DNA of 64,000 bases from Leifsonia sp. NPDC080035 (GCF_040050925.1 NZ_CP157390.1:1426001-1490000), one strand, 5' to 3'; shown: positions 42,849 through 50,950, counted from the stretch's first letter. Translations and numbers: made by a program. Notes: a model not told the origin generated them from the sequence alone.

Positions 42849-44183
42849 ATGGATCGATCCGTGACTGAACAGGGCAGCCCGCGGCAGCAGGGCAACAATC
42901 TGGACCCGTGGTATCACCACTACGCGCAGCGCACGAGCGGCCTGGCCGCCAGTGAGGTCCGAGCCCTGTTCGCCGTCGCCAGCCGCCCCGAGGTGGTCTC
43001 GCTGGCCGGCGGCATGCCGTACGTCGCGGCGCTCCCGGAGGATCTCGTCGTCGGCGCGATGGACCGCGTCATGCGCGAGCAGGGACCGGTCGCCCTCCAG
43101 TACGGTTCCGGCCAGGGCGTCCCCGCCCTCCGCGAGCAGATCCTCGACGTCATGGCGCTCGAGGGCATCAGCGGGAGCGCCGACGACGTCGTGGTGACTA
43201 CCGGCTCGCAGCACGCACTCGAGCTCTTCAGCAAGCTGTTCATCGATCCGGGGGATGTCGTCCTGGCCGAGGGCCCGAGCTACGTCACGGCGATGGTGAT
43301 CTTCCGTTCGTACCAGGCGGAGGTGGACCACGTGCCGATGGACGAGCACGGGCTCATCCCGGAGGCGCTGCGCGAGCACATCGCCCGCCTGAAGTCAGCC
43401 GGCCGCCGGGTCAAGTTCCTCTACACCGTGCCGACCTTCCACAACCCGGCCGGGGTCACGCTCTCGTGGGAGCGCCGGCTCGAGATCCTCGAGATCGCGC
43501 GCGAGAACGACATCCTGGTGCTCGAGGACAACCCCTACGGCCTGCTCTACTTCGGCGAGAGGCCGCCGGAGGCGATGCGGTCCGTCGAGCGCGACGGCGT
43601 CGTGTACCTCGGCACGTTCTCGAAGACTCTCGCGCCCGGCTTCCGCGTCGGCTGGGCGCTCGCACCCCACGCCATCCGCGAGAAGCTCATCCTCGCCAAC
43701 GAGGCGGCCGTCCTCAGCCCGAGCTCGTTCAGCCAGCTGGTGATCTCCGAGTACCTGCGGGACGCCGACTGGCGCGGCCAGATCGACACCTTCCGGGGCG
43801 TGTACCGTGAGCGCAAGGAGGCGATGATCTCGGCGCTGGAGGAGCACCTGCCCGACCTCACCTGGACCAACCCGAACGGCGGGTTCTACGTCTGGCTCAC
43901 GTTGCCGCCGCATCTCGACTCGAAGGCCATGCTGCCGCGCGCGGTGACCGAGCTTGTGGCCTACACACCCGGCACGGCCTTCTACGGGGACGGTTCGGGC
44001 GCGCAGAACATCCGGCTCTCGTTCTGCTATCCGACCCCGGAGAACATCAGGGTCGGGATCCGCCGCCTCGCCACCGTGATCAACGGCGAGCAGGATCTGC
44101 TCGACACCTTCGCCGGAACGGGCCCGCTCACCGCGTCGCGCCCGTCAAGGACCTCCCCGAACCCTCCGACAGACCTCCGCTGA
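42849..44183 (+). CDS. PLP-dependent aminotransferase (2-aminoadipate/valine-type class I)
   Basis: 444 residues from the ATG at 42849; the GTG at 42861 is an alternative. PLP fold type I: VVSLAGGMP (about 49-57), TVPTFHNPAGVTLSWERR (about 195-212), VLEDNPYGLLYF with the PLP-contacting Asp, and the Schiff-base Lys in YLGTFSKTLAPGFRVGW (about residue 260). This subgroup (LysN/MocR C-terminal-like, without a DNA-binding domain) takes 2-oxoadipate, branched-chain or aromatic substrates; the specific one cannot be read. It sits 13 bases upstream of ddl and is probably co-transcribed. Confidence 0.85.
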   Translation: MDRSVTEQGSPRQQGNNLDPWYHHYAQRTSGLAASEVRALFAVASRPEVVSLAGGMPYVAALPEDLVVGAMDRVMREQGPVALQYGSGQGVPALREQILDVMALEGISGSADDVVVTTGSQHALELFSKLFIDPGDVVLAEGPSYVTAMVIFRSYQAEVDHVPMDEHGLIPEALREHIARLKSAGRRVKFLYTVPTFHNPAGVTLSWERRLEILEIARENDILVLEDNPYGLLYFGERPPEAMRSVERDGVVYLGTFSKTLAPGFRVGWALAPHAIREKLILANEAAVLSPSSFSQLVISEYLRDADWRGQIDTFRGVYRERKEAMISALEEHLPDLTWTNPNGGFYVWLTLPPHLDSKAMLPRAVTELVAYTPGTAFYGDGSGAQNIRLSFCYPTPENIRVGIRRLATVINGEQDLLDTFAGTGPLTASRPSRTSPNPPTDLR

Positions 44184-44196
44184 GAAAGAGCTGATC

Positions 44197-45150
44197 ATGG
44201 CCGAAAAAGAGGCACTCGACATCGTCGTACTCGCCGGTGGGATCTCCCACGAGAGGGACGTTTCGCTGCGCAGCGGTCGCCGCGTGGCCGACGGACTCGC
44301 GTCGCTCGGCCATCACGTGACGGTACGCGAACCCGATGGTTCTCTGCTGGCGTTCGTCGCCGAGAGCCGGCCGGATGTCATCTGGCCCGCGCTGCACGGG
44401 GCGAGCGGGGAGGACGGTGCTCTGCGCGGACTGCTCGAGCTCTCCGGCGTTCCGTTCGTCGGGTCGCTGATGGACGCCTCGCGTCTGGCCTGGTCGAAGC
44501 CAACGGCGAAGGCGATCGTCGCCCGCGCAGGCATCGCGACGCCCGCCTCCATCACCCTGCCCAAGGAGACGTTCCGTGAGCTCGGCGCCAACAGCGTGCT
44601 CGCTACCGTTCTCGACGGACTCGGCCTGCCGCTGGTCGTGAAGCCCGCCAAGGGCGGCTCTGCGCAGGGCGTGACCATCCTCGACTCGGCGGAAGAACTG
44701 CCGCGGGCCATGGTTGACGCGTACACCTACGGCGAGGTCGCCCTGATCGAACGGAAGGTCGCGGGTGTCGAGGTGTCGATCGCCGTGATCGACACCGGTG
44801 ACGGGCCCGAGGCGCTTCCCGCGGTGGAGATCGAGCCGATCGCGGGGGAGTACACCTTCGATGCCCGCTACAATGCGGGCGAGACGCGCTTCTACGTTCC
44901 AGCGCGGCTCGAGCCGGACGTGGCCGCCGCGGCCGCCGAGGCGGCGACGACCGCCCACACGGCGCTGGGCCTGCGGCATCTCTCGCGGATCGACCTGATC
45001 GTGGACGCCGACGGGACACCCTGGTTCCTCGAGGCGAACGTGCTTCCGGGACTGACGGAGACGTCGATCATGCCCCAGGCGATCGCGGCGTCCGGCAGGG
45101 ACCTCGGCGCCGTCTACGCCGCGCTGGCGACGGCGGCTATCGCGGGCTGA
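44197..45150 (+). CDS. ddl: D-alanine--D-alanine ligase
   Basis: 317 residues. ATP-grasp enzyme: LAGGISHERDVSLRSGRRVA (about 8-27), ALHGASGEDGALRGLLEL SG, LVVKPAKGGSAQGVTIL (about 147-163), and the metal-binding C-terminus WFLEANVLPGLTETSIMPQA. It is shorter than E. coli Ddl variants of about 360 and similar to DdlB in size. It makes the dipeptide for peptidoglycan precursors. It ends 10 bases before a parS site and is convergent with parB. Confidence 0.88.
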   Translation: MAEKEALDIVVLAGGISHERDVSLRSGRRVADGLASLGHHVTVREPDGSLLAFVAESRPDVIWPALHGASGEDGALRGLLELSGVPFVGSLMDASRLAWSKPTAKAIVARAGIATPASITLPKETFRELGANSVLATVLDGLGLPLVVKPAKGGSAQGVTILDSAEELPRAMVDAYTYGEVALIERKVAGVEVSIAVIDTGDGPEALPAVEIEPIAGEYTFDARYNAGETRFYVPARLEPDVAAAAAEAATTAHTALGLRHLSRIDLIVDADGTPWFLEANVLPGLTETSIMPQAIAASGRDLGAVYAALATAAIAG

Positions 45151-45159
45151 GGCGACCGG

Positions 45160-45175
45160 AGTTTCACGTGAAACG
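45160..45175. promoter_or_regulatory. parS: parS site 1 (between ddl and parB)
   Basis: AGTTTCACGTGAAACG: perfect 14-bp core GTTTCACGTGAAAC at 45161-45174. It lies in the short gap between the convergent ddl and parB genes. Confidence 0.95.
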
Positions 45176-45181
45176 TTCGGC

Positions 45182-46117
45182 TCAGCTGTAGCTGGGCTGG
45201 CCGATCTCTTCGAGGATCCGGTTCAGGTCCTGGATCGTCGCGAAATCCACGACGATCTGGCCTTTCCGTGCGCCCAGGGTGATCTTCACGCGGGTGTTGA
45301 GGCGGTCGCCGAGCTTCTCCGCGACCTCGTCGAGGTGTCCACGGTGCTTCCCCGCGGTCGCCTTGGTTCGGGCCGGCTTCGGCTCCTTGCTCGCCACCGC
45401 CTCCGCAGCGCGGACGGAAAGGTCCTCGTTGACGATCTTGTCGGCGAGGCGCACCATGGCGTCCTCATCGTCGCCCACGGAGAGGATCGCGCGCGCGTGA
45501 CCTGCGCTCAACACGCCAGCCGCGACGCGGGTCTGCACGGGCGCCGGCAGCTTCAGGAGGCGAATCGTGTTGGTGATCTGGGGGCGCGACCGGCCGATGC
45601 GTGTCGCCAGCTCCTCCTGGGTGATGCCGAAGTCGGCGAGGAGCTGTTGGTACGCCGAGGCTTCCTCGAGTGGGTTCAGCTGAGAGCGGTGCAGGTTCTC
45701 CAGGAGCGCGTCCCGCAGCATGTCCTCGTCGGCGGTGTCCTTGATCACCGCGGGGATGCTCGCCAGACCGAGCTCCTTGGTCGCACGAAGGCGACGCTCG
45801 CCCATGATGAGCTCGTACTTGTCGGGCTGACCAGCCAGTGGCCGAACGACGACCGGCTGCAGCACCCCGACCTCACGGATGCTGGCGACGAGCTCGTCGA
45901 GCGCCTCCCGATCGAACTCGGTGCGCGGCTGCACGGCGTTGGGAACGATGTCGAGAGGGGAGAGGCTCGCGAGACGTGCACCGGGTACGGCGACGAGCTC
46001 GTCGGCGGGTGCCGGCGAGGACGACGGGAAGAACACGTCGACGGGACGGGCCGACTGGTCCGTCGTCGGGATCAGGGCACCGATGCCGCGACCCAATCCA
46101 GTGCGCTTGGCTGCCAT
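45182..46117 (-). CDS. parB: Chromosome partitioning protein ParB
   Basis: 311 residues from the ATG at 46117. CTP-binding ParB/Srx-like domain about 57-150, with IREVGVLQPVVVRPL and the GERRLRATKELGLASIPAVI box (about 120-140); helix-turn-helix ITQEELATRIGRSRPQITNT (about 172-191) that reads parS; C-terminal dimer domain about 260-311. It loads at parS and spreads as a clamp to form the segregation complex. The start overlaps the parA stop by one base (TAATG). Confidence 0.97.
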   Translation of the reverse strand: MAAKRTGLGRGIGALIPTTDQSARPVDVFFPSSSPAPADELVAVPGARLASLSPLDIVPNAVQPRTEFDREALDELVASIREVGVLQPVVVRPLAGQPDKYELIMGERRLRATKELGLASIPAVIKDTADEDMLRDALLENLHRSQLNPLEEASAYQQLLADFGITQEELATRIGRSRPQITNTIRLLKLPAPVQTRVAAGVLSAGHARAILSVGDDEDAMVRLADKIVNEDLSVRAAEAVASKEPKPARTKATAGKHRGHLDEVAEKLGDRLNTRVKITLGARKGQIVVDFATIQDLNRILEEIGQPSYS

Positions 46118-47034
46118 TACCGGGGTGCTCCTCTTCTTGCGAGTTCGGCCGCCGCCTCCAGGTAGGAGAGCGAGCCGGACGAGTTGGCATCGTAGCTGAT
46201 GACGCTCTGGCCGTAGCTCGGCGCCTCGGAGATGCGGACCGAGCGGGGGATGATCGTGTCGAGCACCTCGTTCGGGAAGTGCGCTCGCACGTCCTCCGCG
46301 ACCTGGTGTGCCAGATTCGTGCGGATGTCGTACATCGTCAGCAGGATGGTCGACACGCGCAGCTTGGGATTGAGGTGGCGCTCGATGAGCTGGATGTTCT
46401 TCAGCAGCTGGCTGAGGCCCTCGAGCGCGTAGTACTCGCACTGGATCGGGATGAGCACCTCGGTCGCCGCCACGAAGGCGTTGATGGTGAGCAGACCCAG
46501 CGACGGCGGGCAGTCGATCAGGACATAGTCGATGTCGTACTCATCGAGGAACCTGTTGAGCGCGCGCGAGAGACGCTGTTCGCGAGCCACCATGGAAACC
46601 AGCTCGATCTCCGCGCCGGCGAGGTCGATCGTCGCGGGGATCACGAACAGGCCGTCGAACTCCGGGCTCTTCTGGATGACCTCGTCGAGTTCCTTGTCGT
46701 TCACGATCACGTCGTAGACGCTCGGAGTACCCTCGCGGTGCTCCACGCTGAGCGCGGTGGACGCGTTTCCCTGGGGATCGAGATCGATGACCAGCACACG
46801 TGCGCCCGACTTCGCGAGCGCGGCGGACAGGTTCACCACCGTCGTGGTCTTTCCCACCCCGCCCTTCTGGTTCGAGATGGTGAAGACGCGCGTCCGGGCG
46901 GGCAGGGGGAGTGTCTCCGAGGCGATCGCCTTCCGTCGGCGAGCGAGATCCTGGATCTCCCGCGCCAACGGAGTGGACGTGTCGAAGGCGGTCGTGCCCG
47001 CCTCCTCGGGGACATCCTGATCCGGTTGTTTCAC
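46117..47034 (-). CDS. parA: Chromosome partitioning ATPase ParA (Soj)
   Basis: 305 residues from a GTG at 47034. About 45 variable residues precede the deviant Walker A SNQKGGVGKTTTVVNLSAAL (about 54-73); IDLDPQGNASTAL (Walker A') and VLIDCPPSLGLLTINA follow. ParA dimers on the nucleoid pull ParB-parS complexes. The start codon lies inside parS site 2, with GAGG six bases upstream, so ParB bound there would cover the translation start region and the promoter-proximal DNA. The upstream region is the 1.75-kb gene-free stretch. Confidence 0.96.
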   Translation of the reverse strand: MKQPDQDVPEEAGTTAFDTSTPLAREIQDLARRRKAIASETLPLPARTRVFTISNQKGGVGKTTTVVNLSAALAKSGARVLVIDLDPQGNASTALSVEHREGTPSVYDVIVNDKELDEVIQKSPEFDGLFVIPATIDLAGAEIELVSMVAREQRLSRALNRFLDEYDIDYVLIDCPPSLGLLTINAFVAATEVLIPIQCEYYALEGLSQLLKNIQLIERHLNPKLRVSTILLTMYDIRTNLAHQVAEDVRAHFPNEVLDTIIPRSVRISEAPSYGQSVISYDANSSGSLSYLEAAAELARRGAPR

Positions 47035-47042
47035 GTGAAACC
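47027..47042. promoter_or_regulatory. parS: parS site 2, containing the parA start codon
   Basis: TGTTTCACGTGAAACC with the perfect 14-bp core at 47028-47041. On the minus strand its GTG is the parA initiation codon (GTG AAA CAA). Confidence 0.95.
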
Positions 47043-47238
47043 TCGTCGCTCGATCTGGTACACGGCAGAGCCGCTATCGGGAATCGGCACACATGAAGCG
47101 CACCACGTGACAACTCTATCTTGCGCATCCGACGACAGTCTGACGATCGCCGCGATGAGAGGATTTGTCCGGGAAATGGCTGTGGGAGGACCGGGGGAGC
47201 GCGCGCACCCTGAATCCCAGGCAACGCAGCCAAGTACA

Positions 47239-47254
47239 TGTTTCACGTGAAACG
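47239..47254. promoter_or_regulatory. parS: parS site 3
   Basis: TGTTTCACGTGAAACG, perfect core, about 205 bases upstream of parA. Confidence 0.95.
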
Positions 47255-47365
47255 AGCTGGGCGACAGGCCGTCATCGACATGGTCGTATTGGATGGAGTC
47301 GACGTGCGCTGCGCGCAGAGCCAGGGGCGTCATCTCATGGCTGGCAGCTACTGACGCGCGGAACA

Positions 47366-47431
47366 GGCCACCATCGCGCCCTCCTTCACACGGAGTGGCC
47401 ACCATCATTGCGCCCTCCTTCACATGGGAGT
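47366..47431. repeat. Tandem repeat family 1
   Basis: Two adjacent degenerate copies (47366-47396 and 47397-47431) of GGCCACCATC...GCGCCCTCCTTCACA...GGAGT, differing by small insertions (ATT after CCATC, and one G). A third start, GGCCACCATCATCGCGCC, follows at 47432. Confidence 0.85.
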
Positions 47432-47446
47432 GGCCACCATCATCGC

Positions 47447-47528
47447 GCCATCATCGCGCAGCTATTCGCACGGAACCGACCACCATCGCCATCATCGCGC
47501 AGTCACTCGCACGGAACCGACCACCATC
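47447..47528. repeat. Tandem repeat family 2 (2 x 41 bp)
   Basis: Copies at 47447-47487 and 47488-47528 start GCCATCATCGCGCAG and end CGCACGGAACCGACCACCATC; they differ only in the central four or five bases. A partial third copy (GCGCAGCATCGCGC) follows. The shared CCACCATCATCGCGC word links this family to family 1. Confidence 0.88.
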
Positions 47529-47626
47529 GCGCAGCATCGCGCGCGATTGGATAGCCGGGTGGAGCCTCGGCACCCTGCCGGGCCACCAGCTACGCCGGTA
47601 TCCATCGCGGAACACCCCGCCCGGTT

Positions 47627-47642
47627 TGTTTCACGTGAAACG
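47627..47642. promoter_or_regulatory. parS: parS site 4
   Basis: TGTTTCACGTGAAACG, perfect core, between repeat families 2 and 3. Confidence 0.95.
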
Positions 47643-47708
47643 TCAGCCGCAACCCAGTGGCCCGCGCCCACGCGTGGCGCACCGTGCCGCAACGCCGCGG
47701 GGACGGGG

Positions 47709-47800
47709 GCGCCGCATCACACCGTGTCGCGCCGCAGCGCAGCGGAGACGGGCCGCGCCGCATCACACCGCACCGCGCCGCACCGCAGCGGAGACAGGCC
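47709..47800. repeat. Tandem repeat family 3 (2 x 46 bp)
   Basis: Copies at 47709-47754 and 47755-47800 start GCGCCGCATCACACCG and end GCAGCGGAGACRGGCC, with a few differences between. A more degenerate copy (GTGCCGCAACGCCGCGGGGA CGGG) precedes them from about 47678. Confidence 0.85.
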
Positions 47801-47901
47801 GCAGCGCCCCTTGCGCAATGCGACAGGACTGCCCAACGGCGCACGCTGTGCGATCGATGCGCGTACGGTCAGCGACGCTGCGCATCCCGCAGCGGCCATC
47901 G

Positions 47902-47917
47902 CGTTTCACGTGAAACC
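47902..47917. promoter_or_regulatory. parS: parS site 5
   Basis: CGTTTCACGTGAAACC, perfect core, about 100 bases after repeat family 3. Confidence 0.95.
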
Positions 47918-48670
47918 TGCGCCAGGGAGCGAAGTCTCGCCTAGTCGGGGAGCAACATTCACTTGGGCACGTCGCGTCATGTCACAACGCGCACCATTCC
48001 CGCGCCGCGTACCAACGGCCCGGAGTGCTCGCCGCACGAATTACACGCCGCAGCTCGTCAGCGCAGGAATGCATGGCAGCATCTGCATCCGGTTCCAGGT
48101 GCAACCGACATCACCCGGCGGCGCACTCAGGGGCGCCATGCGTCACACCGTCAACTCACGGATGGGCAGGGTCTCGAGGCCGCGCACGCGAAGAGTGCGA
48201 AGCACCGATGGCGGCGCCGACACAACCGCCGCGACCAGCGCCGGTTCGCGGATCGTCATCGGTACGCGCGTGGATGGCGGTTGACCCGCGAAGCGGCCTT
48301 CGAAGGAGGGGTCGGCGGCGCCCGCAAGCGAACCAGGGTCTAGGGACGAAGGTCTCACTCCCAGGCTTGAAAGCCCGCTGTCTTATGGTGCACGCCACGC
48401 GCGTGCCTTCGGATGGTGCGCATCCGAACCGACGGGGACGCCGGAGGTGACGGGATCGCTGGGGGTACTGCGACGGGCGGTCGTGCTCGGCGCGAACGTT
48501 CCGGTTCGATCCACCGCACGAACGAACAATCACCGGCAGATCGCAACGACGCCGCACACGCGCCCCAAAACTCCGCATACCGCGCGTGGTCCCCTGCAAA
48601 GGAGTCGGATCACGGCCGGTTCCGGGCCGATTTTCGCCGGTCCGCTTCATGAATCCGGCCCGGAGAATGG

Positions 48671-48773
48671 CTCTGACACACGCGAAGCGCGTGCTTCGCG
48701 TGTGTCAGAGGCGTTCTGCGCGTCTGACACACGCGAAGCGCGTGCTTCGCGTGTGTCAGAGGCGTTCTGCGCG
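48671..48773. repeat. Two perfect 51-bp tandem repeats, each a long palindrome
   Basis: Copies at 48672-48722 and 48723-48773 are identical. Each contains arms TCTGACACACGCGAAGC and GCTTCGCGTGTGTCAGA around GCGT; the first copy has 18-bp perfect arms (48671-48688, 48693-48710). They start 8 bases after the rsmG stop on the minus strand, so they may act as tandem terminators, or as cruciform-forming protein sites. Confidence 0.9.
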
Positions 48774-48780
48774 TCGTCTG

Positions 48781-49410
48781 TCAGCGCACGGTCGCGCGGA
48801 TCACGCGTGTGACGTCGTCGAGAACACCCTCACCCAGCACCAGAACCTCGGGATCGCGAAGCTTGAACTTCCGGATCTCCTTGCCGGCCGCCTCGATCTC
48901 CGCAGCGGCACCCGCACCCTTCATCAGGACGAGCTCGCCGCCGTCCCGGACCAGGGGAGCGGTCAACGGGATCAGCTTCCGGAACGCGCTCACCGCGCGC
49001 GCCGTCACCTGGTCGAGGGGCTGATCCAGCTTCACCTCTTCGGCCCGGGCCCGGACCACGGCGACGTTGTCCAGGGCGAGCTCATCGGTCTGCTCGGTGA
49101 GCCAGGCGACTCGTCGCTCCATCGGTTCGATCAGGACGAAATGGACATCGGGTCGAGCGATCGCGAGCACCAGGCCCGGTAGGCCCGCACCGCTTCCGAC
49201 GTCGCCGACGCGTCCGGGTCGGAGCAGTGGCGCAACAATGGCGCAGTTGAGAATGTGGCGAGACCAGAGTCGCGGGAGCTCGAGCGGTCCGATCAGACCG
49301 CGCTCCTCACCCTGCTCGGCGAGATTCGCTGCGAACACGCGAGCGACCTCAAGGCGATCGCCGAACAATGCGGCCGCCGCCTGAGGCTCGGCCTCAACTG
49401 CCTCCGTCAC
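48781..49410 (-). CDS. rsmG: 16S rRNA (guanine-527 N7) methyltransferase RsmG
   Basis: 209 residues from a GTG. GidB family: LWSRHILNCAIVAPLLRPG (about 48-66), the SAM motif VGDVGSGAGLPGLVLAIARP (about 68-87) and EPMERRVAWL. It methylates 16S rRNA; loss gives low-level streptomycin resistance. The whole 14-base gap to jag is a parS site, which leaves no good ribosome-binding sequence. Confidence 0.94.
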   Translation of the reverse strand: MTEAVEAEPQAAAALFGDRLEVARVFAANLAEQGEERGLIGPLELPRLWSRHILNCAIVAPLLRPGRVGDVGSGAGLPGLVLAIARPDVHFVLIEPMERRVAWLTEQTDELALDNVAVVRARAEEVKLDQPLDQVTARAVSAFRKLIPLTAPLVRDGGELVLMKGAGAAAEIEAAGKEIRKFKLRDPEVLVLGEGVLDDVTRVIRATVR

Positions 49411-49426
49411 GGTTTCACGTGAAACT
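49411..49426. promoter_or_regulatory. parS: parS site 6, filling the jag-rsmG gap
   Basis: GGTTTCACGTGAAACT, perfect core at 49412-49425. It spans from the base before the rsmG start codon to the second base of the jag stop codon. Confidence 0.95.
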
Positions 49427-49967
49427 AGGCGGCGGTGATGACGGTGTAGCGGTCACGTCCCTCGCCGTGCGAAGTCGAGACATAGCCACGCTCGGACACG
49501 ATGTCGTGCACGAGCTTGCGCTCGTAGGAGGACATCGGAGGCAGCGAGGCCTGAGCCGCGCCCTCATCCAGCTTCGCGATCGCGCGGTCGACCAGCTGAG
49601 CCAGTTCGGCCTGTCGAGCGTCGCGCGAGCCGGCGATATCGAGGATGAGCCGCGAGAACTGGCCGGTCTTATTCTGCACGGCCAGCCGCGTGAGCTCCTG
49701 AAGGGCGGCAACCGTCTCCGGCTTGGAGAGCACCTGCAGGTTTGCGCCGTCCTCGGCGTTCACCGAGATGTAGGCACGACCATTGCGGGTGTCGATGTCG
49801 ATGTCACCGTCGATGTCGGCAATGTCCAGCAGTTCCTCGATGTAGTCGGCGGCGATGTCTCCCTCGCGGTCGAGATCCGCGACGGTCGGCTGCACCTCAT
49901 CGGCGGCGGGGGAGTGGTCGACGGCGTCCGCCTCTGCGGCGCCGGCCTCGGTCTGCACGTCGGTCAT
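49425..49967 (-). CDS. jag: Jag/KhpB-type RNA-binding protein
   Basis: 180 residues from the ATG at 49967. An acidic N-terminal 40 residues, a KH-like domain (about 45-110, ADYIEELLDIADIDGDIDID, RLILDIAGSR) and an R3H domain at the C-terminus (MSSYERKLVHDIVSERGYVS, about 145-164, with the Arg and His). It lacks the Jag-N domain of firmicute homologues. An RNA-binding partner of the YidC locus, linked to cell-division control in other bacteria. Eight bases after yidC. Confidence 0.9.
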   Translation of the reverse strand: MTDVQTEAGAAEADAVDHSPAADEVQPTVADLDREGDIAADYIEELLDIADIDGDIDIDTRNGRAYISVNAEDGANLQVLSKPETVAALQELTRLAVQNKTGQFSRLILDIAGSRDARQAELAQLVDRAIAKLDEGAAQASLPPMSSYERKLVHDIVSERGYVSTSHGEGRDRYTVITAA

Positions 49968-49975
49968 GGCGATCC

Positions 49976-50950
49976 CTACTTCTTTCCGGCCTGCTTCTTC
50001 GCGCGGTTCTTGCTCACCGGCTGCGAACGCTGGGTGGTGGTCTTCTGCTGCGGCGTCGACTCCTCGACGGTCAGGACGACCGAACCGTCCGCCTGCACGA
50101 GCTTGCCCTTGCGGGCGAGACGCGCCTCGCGCGCCTTGGCCGCATCCGAACCGGGCGTCGGCATGTTCCGGATCACGAGGAACTGCTGGCCCATGGTCCA
50201 CAGGTTCGAGGTCAGCCAGTAGAACATCACGCCGAGCGGGAAGGCGAAGCCGGAGAACAGGAAGACGAAGGGGAGCAGGTAGAGCAGGATGCGCTGCTGC
50301 TTGAACTGCGGGCTCGCCTTGGTCTCCGGCGACATGTTCTTGGAGACGATCTGCAGCTGCGTGAGGAACTGCGAGCCCGTCATCAGGACGACCATCACGG
50401 CCGCGATCACCATCACCGCCACCTGCGGCGGGTTGGCGTTCATCGCGCCCTGGAAGCTCTGGTGAAGCGGAGCGACGCCGAAGAGCGTGGCGTTTCCGAA
50501 CTGCTTTGCAAGCTCGGCGTTCAGCGGGCCGACACCGGCGTGGCCGCCCTGCGCACCGTTCAGCACCTGGAACAGCGAGAAGAACACGGGCATCTGCAGC
50601 AGCAGCGGGAGGCACGAGCTCAGAGGGTTGGTACCCGTCTTCTTGTAGAGCTCCATCGTCTCGCGCGACATCGCCTCGCGGGAGAACTGGTCCTTCTTGC
50701 CCTTGTACTTGTCCTGGATCTTCTTCAGCTGCGGAGCGATCTCGAGCATCCGCCGCTGATTCTTGATCTGCCGGACGAAGATCGGGATGAGCGCGGCACG
50801 GACGACGACGGTCAGACCGACGATCGCGAGAACCCAGGTGATGCCCGCCGCGGGGTCCAGACCGATCGCACTGAACAGCCAGTGGAAGGCGACGAGGATG
50901 AGTTCCACCACCCATTTGATGGGCCAGAGGATCGTACCGATGATGTCCAT
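49976..50950 (-). CDS. yidC: Membrane protein insertase YidC
   Basis: 324 residues. The conserved 60KD_IMP core has five membrane segments, about 5-28, 35-55, 110-132, 180-200 and 220-245; signature sequences are GLTVVVRAALIPIFVRQIKN (with the channel Arg) and LSSCLPLLLQMPVFFSLFQV. A basic C-terminal tail (VSKNRAKKQAGKK) can touch the ribosome. It inserts membrane proteins with or without SecYEG. No large periplasmic domain, as usual outside Gram-negatives. Confidence 0.95.
   Translation of the reverse strand: MDIIGTILWPIKWVVELILVAFHWLFSAIGLDPAAGITWVLAIVGLTVVVRAALIPIFVRQIKNQRRMLEIAPQLKKIQDKYKGKKDQFSREAMSRETMELYKKTGTNPLSSCLPLLLQMPVFFSLFQVLNGAQGGHAGVGPLNAELAKQFGNATLFGVAPLHQSFQGAMNANPPQVAVMVIAAVMVVLMTGSQFLTQLQIVSKNMSPETKASPQFKQQRILLYLLPFVFLFSGFAFPLGVMFYWLTSNLWTMGQQFLVIRNMPTPGSDAAKAREARLARKGKLVQADGSVVLTVEESTPQQKTTTQRSQPVSKNRAKKQAGKK

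Larger units (their letters stand above)
47035..48780. other. 1.75-kb gene-free, repeat-rich centromere region between rsmG and parA
   Basis: Related origins usually have a short gap here. This one holds four of the six parS sites in or at its edges (47027, 47239, 47627, 47902), three families of short tandem repeats (47366-47431, 47447-47528, 47709-47800) and a pair of 51-bp palindromic repeats (48672-48773). Open frames across it (for example 47293-47913 and 47424-48284) translate to low-complexity His/Arg/Pro/Ser strings without start signals and are not accepted as genes. From 47918 to 48660 I see no repeats, sites or genes. Confidence 0.75.

Noticed and set aside
47366..47800. CRISPR array
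   Set aside because: Only two copies per repeat family, adjacent without spacers, and three unrelated units.
47293..48284. Open frames of 206 and 286 residues in the parA-rsmG gap
   Set aside because: They translate tandem repeats and parS sites (recurring FHVK/SRET strings) into Arg/His/Pro-rich low complexity, lack ribosome-binding sites and share no features with known proteins.
48320..48410. tRNA-like or small RNA hairpin near GGCTTGAAAGCC
   Set aside because: No T-arm sequence, acceptor stem or anticodon stem could be matched.
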